This document shows positions 1-11,690 of a DNA stretch of 64,000 nt, piece after piece (position 1 is the first letter of the stretch; the number at the start of each line of letters is the position of its first letter). Source of the stretch: Macrotrachela quadricornifera (lineage: Eukaryota; Rotifera; Eurotatoria; Philodinida; Philodinidae); NCBI GenBank assembly GCA_022393335.1, contig JAJEKB010021013.1, forward strand, positions 192,217 through 256,216. Reading direction: 5' to 3'. The notes beneath the pieces were generated by a model. It was not told where the DNA came from. It worked only from the letters and a program-made list of their open reading frames with translations, and did no database searches. Both the position numbers and the translations under genes were made by a program.

Positions 1-2
1 TA

Positions 3-3000
3 ATGAACAATCAAGAATTGTTACCTGTAAGTCAAGAAAATACCGATAGTACCGAACAAATCTCTCCAAAGGATGAAGAAAATTACGATCATGAAATAGA
101 GGTTTCAAGCGAAAAAGCACAATGCTCGTCAAGTGATCTCAATGATGATCAGCAATTCGATGAAGTAGCACAGAGTCTTTTTGAAGGAGTTCCTTCTATT
201 TATAACATGTGGTATACAACTACATTGATTCCTCTAACAAGTAACACGCGAGCTGTTGTCGCTAACAAAGATGGAAAAAGATATCTTATTGTGGCGGCTC
301 GTCTAGGTCAAGGACGATGTCTCATATTTGGTCGACCGAGTTATGCGGAATATTTTTGGAAAGAGCCGCCACCTACTACACCAGCAGAAACTCTAGATTC
401 AAAGTTTGTAACGAATGCCAGACAATGGGTCTCACGCCAACAATGGACTGAAACAGTTAGAATAGACGAAAATGATACATGGACAGAAATCGATATCAAG
501 GACAAGATTCTCGTTTGGAAAGGAACATGGGATAAAACCAGCGAATTTGTCGATAGTTTGGTAAGCTAACAGAAAAATCAACGGAGGAAAGATTCGCAAT
601 GAATACTTCCAACTCTATCATAGGAGCATTCATATCTAATTAGTCCTAATTGATTTATGTTATTTCAGTGCACTTACTTAGAAAATGGTGGCGCACTTAT
701 CTGTGGTGCAAGTCATTGGCAGCTAGAGCAATTGTATCCTAACAAAAAAAAGTTTGAACTTGGTTTCAATCGCTTATGCACTAAGCTCGGAGTAGGCTTG
801 GGTCAGTCATTTTTCAACTACAAAAATGATGAGCCTGTACAATTTCGTCCGGACCTCGTTGCGTTCAAAAACATTTCCAATATTTTTCAAAGCTGGTTAA
901 ACGATCCTTCACAACCAGAAATTACATCAAAGGTTATTGACGCCGCCGAAGAGCTCCTTGACGATCCATTTTTATGTTTGCCTGGTTTATTACCATCAAA
1001 CTTAGCAGATATTATCAAGAATGCTGGCAATGATATTGTCCCTTGTAAAGACAATAGAATCATAGACAAAAATTTAAAGAATCAGACATTAGCTACAAAT
1101 AAAGTGGCTCTTTTGGTGCCAGGCATCAAAGCTCCAGGTAACATGTAATAAACTTGATTGCAGATGCAATACTAATAGCTTGATATTTTTCGATTCGTTT
1201 CAGGAATAAAAGAATTTCCTGGAGATTTCGATGAACTACCTGAAACAGTAACAAATGATATATTTACCGTTCAAAAGGTACAACCACAGGAATGGTATTG
1301 TACTGGTAAGTACTAAATCAGAACATCAAATAATTAGTATCTTGATTAAAACGCTTCCTGTAGAGAAACTAACAAAAGAAAGGACTTTGCTGAATATCAA
1401 AATAGGGAACGTATAATGTAAGAGTGCTCTGAGATTATTTTACAATTAAACATATATATTTAAACGATCAATTAAATGAAACAAATTTTATGCATATACT
1501 ATGCATTTACAAGGAGAAAACATAATGTAAACGATTACTTTAATGTGACAATGCTTTCAAAGAAAACTTCTAGCCTTTGGAATAAGGAAAATATATCCTT
1601 CACTTTCTGTTTAAAAACTCTCGTAATACTCACTATATAGTGTTTCATTTGATTGAATTTTGATGAAATCTAATGAATGTCTTAGTCTGGATTTTCTAAG
1701 CAGAATAGCCAGTGAGAGTTCGATTTACTCGCTCCAGCTTTTAATTGATAACTCGGAGTTATTTTAACTAATTTCAAACAACGAAGGTGATAGTAATATT
1801 AACAAATTTCAGATTTACCTTATAGTTAACTTGATATGAACTATTTTCTAGGTCATTATGTGGCAGCGGGAGTACCATTTGAAGTCAATTTGATCGAGCA
1901 AACAGGCAAGAGTGGATGGCGCATTCAAGTCGGTTGCCATACAGATAACCTTGAAGACTGTAAGGAATACCGTCGTTGGCCAATAATAACCTGTCGGAGA
2001 AATATGCCAAGTGGTATCGATGAATCTATTGAAATATCGTCGCCCTTTGGTGGTCTTCTCTATCTCGTAGCACCAAATGAGACAGAAGATTCATCGATCA
2101 GTGTGCAGATATCAAACATTGTTCCTACACCCATATATGATCTTAATGATAATGATCGAAAGGAAAAATGGAGTACAAAGAATCAACAAGCTGAAGGTCT
2201 TTGGGCTGAATTAGCAGGCAAACATATGGTAATCAATGTACTTTCGAAGAACATTCGCAACATAGATGCTGATGAACTCGACCATGTTCTCGAATTCTAC
2301 GACAATGTGGTGCTGGCCTGTTGTGATTTGCGTGGTACAGAGCCAAAACGACGTGAACGATTTGTGCCAGATGAACAAATATCCGCTGGCTCTTTGCGTG
2401 AGTAAATTGCCACGATAGCTATAACGATATATACTTGACTTTATTCAATTAACAGATGCTGGTTATCCAATTATGGGTCATCTTGAATATCTCGAGCCAA
2501 CACCACGTAACATTGCCTATATCCTAGACCTTGAAGCTGTTCGCACTTATAAGGGTGAGGGAGAATGGGGCCTCATGCACGAAATTGGACACAACTATCA
2601 AAAAGATTGGTGGAGTAAGTCACGACATTATATCCGTTTCTAAAGCGATCTTGATCCTTTACAGAAGCTCATTTTTGAACTTTTCAGAGTATAATTTCAA
2701 ATTCCTCAAAGATGTCCTTGTTAAAACGAAACGGATTTTTGAATTGATTCTGCTTAGCATTTCTCTGCCGACCTTCAGATTAAGCTCAAAAATTTCTGGT
2801 GATATTGAAATTAAGTTTCGGTCAATTTGATGGTATAAAAAAATGATTTAGAATTTGTTCAATTAGTTTTCTTGCTAGACTTCTTGCTAGAATTGTATCT
2901 TTCAATAAGTAAATTTTTACATAATTGTTTAAAAATATTGATGCACAAAAGCAATTAGATTGCTCTTCCAAAACGACATACAAGAGTACCACTTTATTTT

Positions 3001-4037
3001 TGAAATATTCACGGCGGGAGTCAACAGAATAGCCAGTCTTTTTTGAGTCACGATTATACGCATCGTGCAGTGCCTAAGAAGCCATAAATCCTACGAAAAG
3101 AGTTCCAGCCAAAACCTTGATCTTTTTGAAATGCTGTATTCTGACAATGTGTTTCAATTGAATGCTGTAGTCACTCTAAGACACTTTTATAAGCAAAAGA
3201 ATAAGTGTATCATAATACTCTTATTTGGATATGGAAAAAACCTACCCAACATTGCACAAATTCAGTAAAGGATATTAAGTAGTATAGAGTCTGTCTGCTG
3301 TATTTTATTATTCGAATCAATGTCGATAATAATATGTCTTCAACCATGAATCTAACTGAATCTAAAATCAAGAGCAAAATAGTTTAGATCGCAGAATACA
3401 TTCTTAAATTAGCGATATCGGTTATTTTGCTTTCAACTCATTGTCTCTATTTAGCGTTTACTGGCACACATGAAATAACATGCAATATCTTCTCTCTCTA
3501 CATAAACACCAATATATATGGAAGAGATTTATGGAAACTTTCTGTATTTAATGGATCGTATGAAGAAAAGGCTAAAGCATACTTAAAAGCTGGTCAATTA
3601 TCTTTCAATGAATGGAAAAAGAACTATTGGGTTGGCTTGACTATATGTAAGTGGTCTAAAAGGAAGAAGAAACCATGAAGTCTAAGAAGAAATTGTTTTT
3701 TTTAGACGGACAATTGGCTCATGAATTTGGTTGGGATAGTTATAAAGCAGTCTTTCGTACGTATGAGAAAACAAAACCAACGCTCAAGTGAGTCTTACAA
3801 ACATAATTTTGATAGAAGTGTGTGCATACAATGTTTCTTTTGATTTGCAGTTCGGATCAAGAGAAAATCGACTTATGGATTGAGACCTTTTCACAACAAG
3901 TAAACAAAAATCTAGTACCACTTTTTCGATTCTGGGGTTTGACCGTTTCTGAAACGACATCCAACAAACTCAAAGATCTTGAGGTACCAATAATTACCGA
4001 TCAGTTCATCGAAGTTGCTCCTGATAAATATCAATAA
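3..4037 (+). CDS. M60-family zinc metallopeptidase, TCAF (TRPM8 channel-associated factor)-like
   Basis: Eight exons joined in frame: 3-560, 669-1137, 1204-1305, 1852-2397, 2456-2614, 3455-3646, 3706-3787, 3851-4037, all with GT-AG introns; total 764 residues. The decisive motif is HEIGH at about residues 600-604, preceded by EGEWGLM, as in the M60 (enhancin/TCAF) gluzincin family where the two His bind zinc and the Glu is catalytic. It is followed in exon 6 by THEITCNIFSLY, which fits the conserved stretch after the zinc site. The first ~340 residues (motifs LVWKGTWD, ENGGALICGASHW) resemble the N-terminal glutamine-amidotransferase-like region of TCAF proteins. The N-terminus is acidic and low complexity. 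The ATG lies only two bases from the window edge, so the real start could be further upstream. Family role: in vertebrates TCAFs regulate TRPM8; M60 enzymes often act on mucin-type glycoproteins. The substrate here is unknown. No lesions seen. Confidence 0.85.
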
Positions 4038-4810
4038 TAATGGATTTTGCACCTGGCCAATAACAAAAACGTATACTTCTGTTTCACTCATATTGGTCAT
4101 TTTCTTGTTCTCATTTACTAATCTCTAACATCCTTCTTCTAAATAAAGTAATCTTAAAGATAAAAGTCAGTTAGAGTTATCACTATCGATTTCTACAGTT
4201 ACTCACGCTGTCGATCATCAGGTAGTTTTAACATTGCATTAATTTCATATATTAACATGGTAAGATATCTTAAATATCCATCAAAATTTAATATATAAAA
4301 ATGCAAAGCAGAGAAATTTTAAGCTGAGTGTGAGATTGTGAATCGAAGACAATCACAAGCTAGGAAAACGCATTGTGATTACGATTATTCAATACTATCA
4401 TGTGCTAGTAATATAAATTGATGTTCTAATATGTTAACGTCTCTTACTATGCAGATTATAGCCCAAACTTGATAGGAATAAATTTTCAATCAATAAAAAG
4501 CATCCTTGAAGGGCGAGGATGGGTAAAGTTATTACGATAAATATTTATTTCGAATCTTCAAAAATACGTCGAAGATAATTTATAAGATATTTATGCATCT
4601 ATAATACAAAGGAACGAAATAATTTACAGTTTTTGAATGTTCATTTTATTCTGAAACTTTTTTTTTTGTTTTGCTTTACACGCAAATAAATAATCTTGAT
4701 TATAATAGAATAAAACAGATCAAGCAGCAAGGATAGTGAAACAATTTCTTAAGTCTCGACAACTAGCATTAATCCAAATATTATTTTCGTAGAATCTTTA
4801 AGTTTATCTT
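4038..4810. other. Intergenic, no gene seen
   Basis: Sequence between the metallopeptidase stop codon and the first inverted-repeat element. It is AT-rich, and I see no coding signature or RNA gene. An AATAAA-like string (tctaaataaagtaa, about 4138-4151) lies about 100 bases after the stop and could serve the upstream gene as polyadenylation signal. Confidence 0.4.
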
Positions 4811-5012
4811 CCCATGTCATCAAAATCGGGCAAAAATCGACGATTTTATCGCGATACTTCGGCCGATAAATCGTGCGGTTAATCGCGATAAAATCGTCCA
4901 AAATGGTGATTTTTACCGATTTTTTTGTCGGATTTTGCAACAAAATCGCGATCAATGCACGGTTAAATCGCGATTTTTCTTGAATTGATAAGCGCTTTAT
5001 TTCTATCCTTAA

Positions 5013-5650
5013 TTTCATATCTAATCTCTTATTTCTTTCCTTAACCTCTTAATTCTATCCCTAATCTCTTATTTATATCCCTTGCTCCTTATTTTTATCC
5101 TAAATCCCTTCATTCTATATCTACCCCTATCCCTATCCTTAATTCTATATCTACTCCCTACCCTCGCTCCTATCCTTAATCCCCTTTTCCTATCCTCAAC
5201 TACTTAATTTCATATAGATTCCCTTATTTCTATATCTACCCGCCGATTCCTATTCTGAACCTCATAATTCTATATCTACCTCCCTATTTCTATCTTTAAC
5301 CTCTTCTTCCTATCGCTAACGCTTTAATTCTGTATCTAATTCCTTATTTCTACATATATCTCTCAGGAGTATATACAATCCTTTATAACTATTACTGACT
5401 CCTTACTCCTATGCTTAAAATATAATGGAACTTTGATTTATATATTGAAGTTATTATATTAATATCTTACCACTTGCAATTATATCTGACTTAATACCTG
5501 TGTCTAACCCTTCATAACTATGCCTTTCCTATCGTAGCTATGCTTCAAATTCGAATACCTATATCTCTTCATTGCTAACAAAATGTAAACTCTTATATCT
5601 ATACTGAACCACCTATTACTAGCGATTAGCGCTTATATCTATATCCAATT
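5013..5650 (+). repeat. Degenerate pyrimidine-rich minisatellite
   Basis: Roughly 20-base units such as cttatttctatccctaacct recur with variation over about 640 bases, leaving the top strand very poor in G. Copies are diverged, suggesting an old array. It does not match the TGTGGG telomere repeat reported for bdelloids. It lies inside the inverted-repeat element at 4811-6835. Confidence 0.6.
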
Positions 5651-6513
5651 CACTAAAACAGAGTCCAAACTCGGCTTGTATGCTCAGCAGGAAAATTAAA
5701 ACAAAAATGTTAAAACTTTTGTGTTTGCTCAAAAAAAATAATTTCACATTCTTCTGTAAGTTTCAAAAAAGATTTAATGCTTTAGCACTCGTATGAAGTT
5801 AGCATTAGCACAATAAACATTTATCTTACTCATGTAAGCTTTATTTGGGTATATAAGTAGATTTATAATGTGCAAAGAGAACAAAATTGTTGTGACACTA
5901 AGGACAAATGTCCAAAAATACAGCAAATGTAGTGTTGTGTTGTTAGAAACAGTATTTATTTGCATAATGCCGATGCTAACTCAATACAATTGCGAAAATG
6001 TCTAATTACTTTGTTAACACTGATAGAGATGCTCTGCCTTCGTTTTTCAATTTTAGTAGAGAAATATTAGAGATAGTGTTAAATAATGAAATCCTGTAGC
6101 TAAGACGATGGTACTGCTCTAATCTCTCACACCTATTATATGAGGACCACCTCACATAACTATATAGAAGCCTTTATATTCGATCTTAGCATATTTATTG
6201 ATGTCAACCCACGTAAATCTGACAATAATCTGATGCATATGTTTCACCTCTCAATACGTATTTTCATCTAGCTTCACTATATGTATCTTATGTCTTTTTT
6301 TATTCCGATATTCATGAATGTCTCCTGATATGAGAGCGACACGAAAGTAATCACATCAATAGTAGAAATTTATTTTATGAATAATCATTTTTCACACAAT
6401 AGAGTTACTGATTTTGATCGTAAATGCTTCCTTTAGAATTGCTGTTTACCCTTTTTCTGAATTAAAAATATTTAATTCACTAAATCTGTTATTTAGTCGC
6501 AACTTAGCAGAAA

Positions 6514-6760
6514 CATAAAAAAATCGCCGATTAATCGAGATTGATTGTTAAAGCTTAAAAAAAACTGTCGATTAATCGCGATCCACTGTCAAAACTCAAA
6601 AAAATTGTCAATTAATCGCGATCTACTGTCAAAATTCAAAAAAATTGTCGATTAATCGCGATTCATTGTCAAAATTCAAAAAATCGTCGATTAATCGCGG
6701 TTCATTGTCAAAGCTAAAAAAATCGTCGAGAAATCGTGATTAAATCGCGATTTTTGATCA
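6514..6760 (+). repeat. About six tandem copies of a ~40-bp repeat
   Basis: Units of about 40 bases run from a poly(A) stretch through gtcgattaatcgcgat to (c/t)actgtcaaaattc, with copies near 6514, 6557, 6598, 6638, 6678 and 6716. The core attaatcgcgat is itself near-palindromic. The array forms the right arm of the element at 4811-6835. Confidence 0.75.
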
Positions 6761-6835
6761 AAACTGCGATTAATCATCAATATTTTGCAAAATCGCGAGT
6801 AATCGTCCAAAACAAGGCGATTTTGATGACATAGG

Positions 6836-7814
6836 TTGAACCGATATATATTTACATCATCACATAGAAAATTTGTTTTCTATCATGGCATGATATCAAA
6901 TCCGAACTCAAATTCTTTTTAGATTGTTGTATATTTTGTTTATGTCAAATCGAAAAAATTCAAACAGTTAGTTTACAACATAAATTTCTAGAATGGTGCC
7001 GAAAAAATTTTACCAGTGACAATTTGACTTATATTCCGTCAGATAAATGAACACTAGAAATGGCTACCGCTTTTTTTATATCAACAATACCTAGATACAT
7101 CACTTGCATACAGTCGAGAATGATACATCGGACTTTTCACACACTTCGAAATAGTGTGTGGCGAGGAATTGGTTAGAAGAAGAGATATTTTAATTTTATT
7201 AGTAGAAAATAGACAACGAGCAATTCTTCTTAAATATGCTGTTTATGAATGTATGGTAGTCAATAAAATAGCTGCACTTGTTCAAAATGAGTGGAGCCAA
7301 AAAAATGAAGAAAATAATTTGAAGAAATTCTATAACAATCCTTAGATAAATAGTGATCTCTTATTCAAACGAGTATAATAAATAAACTCTTCTTCTTATT
7401 TAGAGTGCTGAACAACATTATCTTAACATTCATCTAATTCAGTCATCAACTCAATAAAGTTTGTCTATAAACTGCATTAAATTGTGTCCAATGTTCTCTT
7501 TTCTTTGCAGATGTTAATGTTTTTTTAATTATTGTACATATCGAATAGAATACAAAAAAACGAAAGCATTGTGTAAAGTAGATTTGCTTGAAAATTTTTG
7601 AACAAAAGATGTATATCCTCTTTCTCGTAGAGAAGAGACCAGTAAATATAAATTGTCTGATTGCGTACTGGCTTGCTCGCTCGCTCACTTAATTGATTGT
7701 GTATCCGCACCTCTTTGGTTGATCGACAAGTAATCGGGGCCGGGGAATTCGAATCTGATGTCAGTTTTTTGAGAATTTTTTTCAGATCAATTGTTTTACA
7801 TAAAGGACTACATT
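6836..7814. other. Intergenic, no gene seen
   Basis: AT-rich sequence without a supported gene. Short open frames at 7154-7345 (+) and 7446-7710 (-) have no recognisable domain and no flanking exon structure. Confidence 0.4.
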
Positions 7815-8400
7815 TTTAACAAAATTTTTTTTTTATAAAGTTTGATTAAAGACAATTGAGATTGAGGAACTTGAACTGAACTTCGATTTTCTTTTAATCT
7901 TATAAATGAACAGTTTGATGATAATTCAGAAATACAATTTCCACAAGACACAGCTGAGTGAGTCTTTGGGCAAGGGTCACTTGCATTTTCAGATGTTTCA
8001 TACAATTACTATAGCTTTTTTATGCATAACGTCTCCGCTCATTCTCTCTGACATTTATAATTAAAGACATATGTAACGAGATGTAATATACAAAATTTTT
8101 TTTGTAAAGAACCTTATGTACCGGATAATGATACGTCAACCGTTTATCTCTCTCTTTCTCTTCTTTGCTGTCTTTCTTTTCGCTCTCTTCTGTCTATGTG
8201 GCTATATATATATATATATATATATCCCTATTTGTGTGTCGTCTCACTACTCAATAGACTCACGGGCATCGTTGCCCGTTACAGTTTTGTCTTGACCAGG
8301 AAAAATTCATAGAAAGTTTTCGAACTCTGGCTTCAGATTTGAACTCCCTACCCTCGATTGCCTTTAGTCAAATCAAACTTTACAAAATTTTGATCGTTGA
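7815..8400. repeat. Imperfect inverted repeat with TA microsatellite and perfect hairpin
   Basis: The segment near 7819-7900 (ataaagtttgattaaagaca) is similar to the reverse complement of about 8320-8400 (taaagtttgatttgactaaag), giving diverged arms. Between them lie a TA repeat (8203-8225) and a perfect 7-bp stem hairpin at 8262-8279 (acgggca-tcgt-tgcccgt). The GC-rich terminal-type hairpin resembles Helitron 3' ends, but the CTRR terminus is not visible. Probably an old non-autonomous element. Confidence 0.4.
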
Positions 8401-10929
8401 TTTCTACGATATTAATTGATTTGGACAAACAAACAAACATACACTCTGTAAGGATTTTTTAATCACCGTATAATCTTTTCTGTTAGAAAAAGGAATTGAA
8501 CGAAAGATCAAAAAATAAATTACCCACTACTTTTTGCTGAATATTTTATTGTTTTGAATAATTTGATAATATTTCTGAATCATCTCTCGAATATTTATCA
8601 GTATGATACACTTGTTCAAAGTTTTCTTCAACATCAGTCCAGTGTACATACCTTTAATACAAACATTGTAAAATGTTTTGATAACTGCAAATCGTAATTC
8701 GATATGTAATTAATAGTATTCAAGATATTTTAAATTATCGATTAAAAAACTTGAATTAGAGGAGAAACACGACTATCTTGATCCAAATCAGACTTTCGAA
8801 AAAATTTTAATGATCTTCGAGAAATCCAGTCAATCTTGGTGTTAATATATGCATTGTTCTCCCATCAGTGTAGATTAGAAGAAAAAATGTTACTCTCCAC
8901 TATTTATACAGTTATGGCTCGAATTTATCGTTTGTAGCCAACTTCTTTGTCATTGTCAATATGTCAATGATCTCTAAAAAATCCAACTTATCTCGATATG
9001 AATATGTGTATTGATATTTTGATGAAATTGTTGATTAACTTCAATTATTACTTAGCCCCTAAAACCAGAATAATTCGATCTCCAGTTCAAGATATGCTAC
9101 TGAAAAAAAATACTACCATGTGTTCTTAACTAAATCGAATTACAGCTACAACTCATTGTTCAATCTTACAATACAATGTAATGCCTAATCATTTGAGATA
9201 TCTAAACGCACATACACATTATTTATAGAAAAGAATTCTGAAGCTTTACAATACAAATTGTTCGAGTTGTTCATTAAATCAATCCAACTCAATTGTGTAT
9301 TAATTGATAGCAATGGAAAACAAATAACCTCTTTGCAAAGTCAACAACGTTCAGTTAGTGCCTACTCAACAACTGGAAAATTTGAAACTGACATTAACCA
9401 AACGACAATTTAGTCTTCTTTTTCTCTTTCCTTTTTTCATTTTCTTATGCGTTTTCTACATTAGCTCAATAGTTTTTTATGCAGAGCCCTGATGAATTTT
9501 TCTATTATCAAATAAATAAACACGAAACCTCAATTGCTGAGAAGCAAGAGTTGAGACCTAGCAGAATAGATTGGTCTATTTTCCAATTGATTTACCAACA
9601 AGATATTGAAATCTAGATTATGGTAGATGTTCTCAAGAAAATTAATAAATAACGAACATTTGGATATAATATATGGCCTGTCTCTTTAATTAGCAGCTTT
9701 ATCTAATCATTTTTTTCTACAATCATCATCCATCTTAAACAAATCATTACCTTTTTTGATGTGTGATTCAGACGGAAGAAAAAATACAATTACTATACAA
9801 TTCAAAAATCAATAATGAATTCTGAAACAGTAAAATCTTAATGGACAGAAACTTAGTAATTCAAAATACAATGAGCAAAGCTTCAAATGAAATGGGCAAT
9901 TGCACATTTGCCTACCCCTTGGTCACGCCACTAGTTTAAAGATGAAACAGCGGATCGTTTATTGGAAGACACAGATTCGGTTCCTGTTTTGCTTTTATGA
10001 TCCTTGCTCGGCAAGTTGTTTGTACTTGTTGAGATGTATTTACTATGGATGCATTTCTTCGAACAATGATGTGCATTTTTTGTGTCTTACCGATGAGTCA
10101 TACTATTTCAAAGTTCGCTAGATCATTTTTTCTTCAACGATGATCAGCATTAGTCTTAACTGAAACTACTTGTAGTACTGACACAGTAGATGACTAGATA
10201 AAAAATGGTTCAACTTTCTGATCATACAATTTAACGACAAAGCCCGACAACTTTTGACCTAAGAGCATTTTTTTGTCCAAATTTCGTGCAGCTCACTTAT
10301 TTAGTGTTAATTCACTTTATTTCTTATCGAAGTTCTTCTTCTTGTTATTTGTAAAATACAAAAGGCTGATGTATTATGTTCGCTGAGCTCATCCTTATCT
10401 TCACCTCACAATGTATACAGATAAAATATTCAATAGGATAGCAATAAGATAACATGAGAATAGTTCAAAGTTAGTATTTTACTTATTCTGTTTTTGCATA
10501 CGATACGAATCTATATCGATTGATATAATCGATCGAAGCACAGAGTTCAGTCTTAATTTGATTAAATTGCTTGAAATATCCATTTTCAATAAAGATCACA
10601 CTACTATGACATAAATATCTTCACGAATTCAATCATTAGCTGAGATGAAGAGCTAAGAAAGCGAGATAGACCAAATATACATGAATAATCGATATAAACG
10701 AAATCGAACAAGTTCCTAAACGGAGACTTTTCAAAACAAATAGCAACTTCATAATAGTTTTTGCAGATGATACAATAAAGAAGAAGAAGAAGATCGAAAC
10801 GAATCGAACATGATATAGTTTATAGTATTATTTTCGACTATGAACGAAAAATCCACAGTCAAGTTTGTGTGAATCAAATAAATAATCATTGTAATCCATT
10901 CATCAAATTACCTATCAACGAGTTTTCCT
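8401..10929. other. Intergenic, no gene seen
   Basis: About 2.5 kb of AT-rich DNA. An (aaac)n-like run (aaacaaacaaac) occurs near 8428. The short open frame at 9900-10121 has no recognisable features. The last few hundred bases would hold the 3' untranslated region of the minus-strand gene that ends at 10930. Confidence 0.4.
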
Positions 10930-11538
10930 TCAGAACTTTCCAAAGAAATTATCCCACCAATTTGTGGTGGTTGAAGATGTAGTCGACGGAGTTGTTTTCG
11001 TTGTATTTGTTTGATTACCAGTCGGCGAAGCTGTAGTCGGTAAAGCTATTGGTTCGAAACTGGCGAGTGGACACGTATAGCCGTCTGGGCATGGAAAGCA
11101 TGTTGCTGCTCCACCGTACACAACCAATGTACCAGGGAGGCATGTCAAACACGATTCAACTGAGACTTTACGCGTGGTTGGTTGATATGTTCCTGGAGGA
11201 CATGGTCTAGGGGCGCTAGTTCTCGTTCTAGGGCAATAATACCCAACGGAACAGTCAGAGCATTTTGTCGACCCCCAAGACGATGCGAACGTTCCAATAG
11301 GACAATCCTCACAGTCGTTAATTGAGACAGCACCCTCGCGCGGCATAATCGTTCCTGGTGGACAACTGTCTTTAGTAACTACGTAAGTTTGAGGACAATA
11401 ATATCCAACGGGACACAATGTACAATGGTCACCACCATTATAATATGATCCTGGCGAACAAGATATGGCGCTTATCTCAGATAAAAGTATACACCACAAT
11501 GCAATGTACATTACCAAACACGTCACTGGTATTTTCAT
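10930..11538 (-). CDS. Secreted Cys-rich protein with ephrin-receptor-like (GCC2/GCC3) repeats, copy 1
   Basis: Single-exon frame of 202 residues. Residues 1-25 form a signal peptide (ISAISC cleavage region). It is followed by four to five repeats of the pattern C-x-x-G-(T/Y)-Y/F...C-x-x-C-P-x-G-(Y/T)-(Y/T)-C-P, typical of the Tyr-kinase ephrin-type A/B receptor-like fold (GCC2_GCC3). The tail from about residue 165 is Thr/Ser/Asn-rich with several N-glycosylation sequons (NQT, NTT) and ends in an aromatic WWDNFFGKF. Predicted extracellular, possibly matrix or surface coat; function unknown. It is clearly paralogous to the plus-strand gene at 15036-15680; the two are divergent and share upstream sequence. 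No membrane segment apart from the signal peptide. Confidence 0.8.
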   Translation of the reverse strand: MKIPVTCLVMYIALWCILLSEISAISCSPGSYYNGGDHCTLCPVGYYCPQTYVVTKDSCPPGTIMPREGAVSINDCEDCPIGTFASSWGSTKCSDCSVGYYCPRTRTSAPRPCPPGTYQPTTRKVSVESCLTCLPGTLVVYGGAATCFPCPDGYTCPLASFEPIALPTTASPTGNQTNTTKTTPSTTSSTTTNWWDNFFGKF

Positions 11539-11690
11539 TTTAGCTTTTTGAATCTAGAACGTGAACGGAGAAGAACACATGATCAAGTTAAGTATGCTTA
11601 GCCGAAAAAGAGAAATATGACATTCGTAGAATCTTTCAAGGTTTGGTATTCTATCCGACTCCAGATCATCGTAAAAATAGTTCTGCACAA
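11539..11690 (-). promoter_or_regulatory. 5' leader/promoter region duplicated upstream of both paralogues (copy 1)
   Basis: Reverse-complemented, this stretch aligns with 14915-15035: shared blocks include ggata(g/a)aataccaaacc, tacgaatg, catacttaac and tgatcatgt. A pyrimidine-rich tract ends in TTCTAG at 11554-11555, leaving a 15-base leader before the ATG. The matching AG in the other copy also leaves 15 bases. This fits a 3' splice site used for a 5'-UTR intron or for spliced-leader trans-splicing, which is known in bdelloids. Confidence 0.5.

Larger units (their letters stand above)
4811..6835. mobile_element. Non-autonomous element with inverted ends rich in ATCGCGAT-type repeats
   Basis: The left end at 4811-4828 (cccatgtcatcaaaatcg) matches the reverse complement of 6818-6835 with one mismatch. 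Both ends continue into sequence built from variants of 'aatcgcgattaa' (4825-4985 and about 6514-6815), so the arms can pair over roughly 150-200 bases. No transposase ORF lies inside. The interior is a pyrimidine-rich minisatellite and unremarkable AT-rich DNA. I could not define a target-site duplication, so superfamily is unassigned. Confidence 0.5.

Noticed and set aside
5013..5650. Telomere-like array
   Set aside because: The ctatccctaac-type units are irregular, about 20 bases long, and do not match the known bdelloid TGTGGG repeat; they are internal to an inverted-repeat element.
7738..7760. tRNA-like box B (aattcgaatct), with another on the minus strand at 8336-8344
   Set aside because: No matching box A, anticodon arm or acceptor stem could be built, so no tRNA or tRNA-derived SINE was called.
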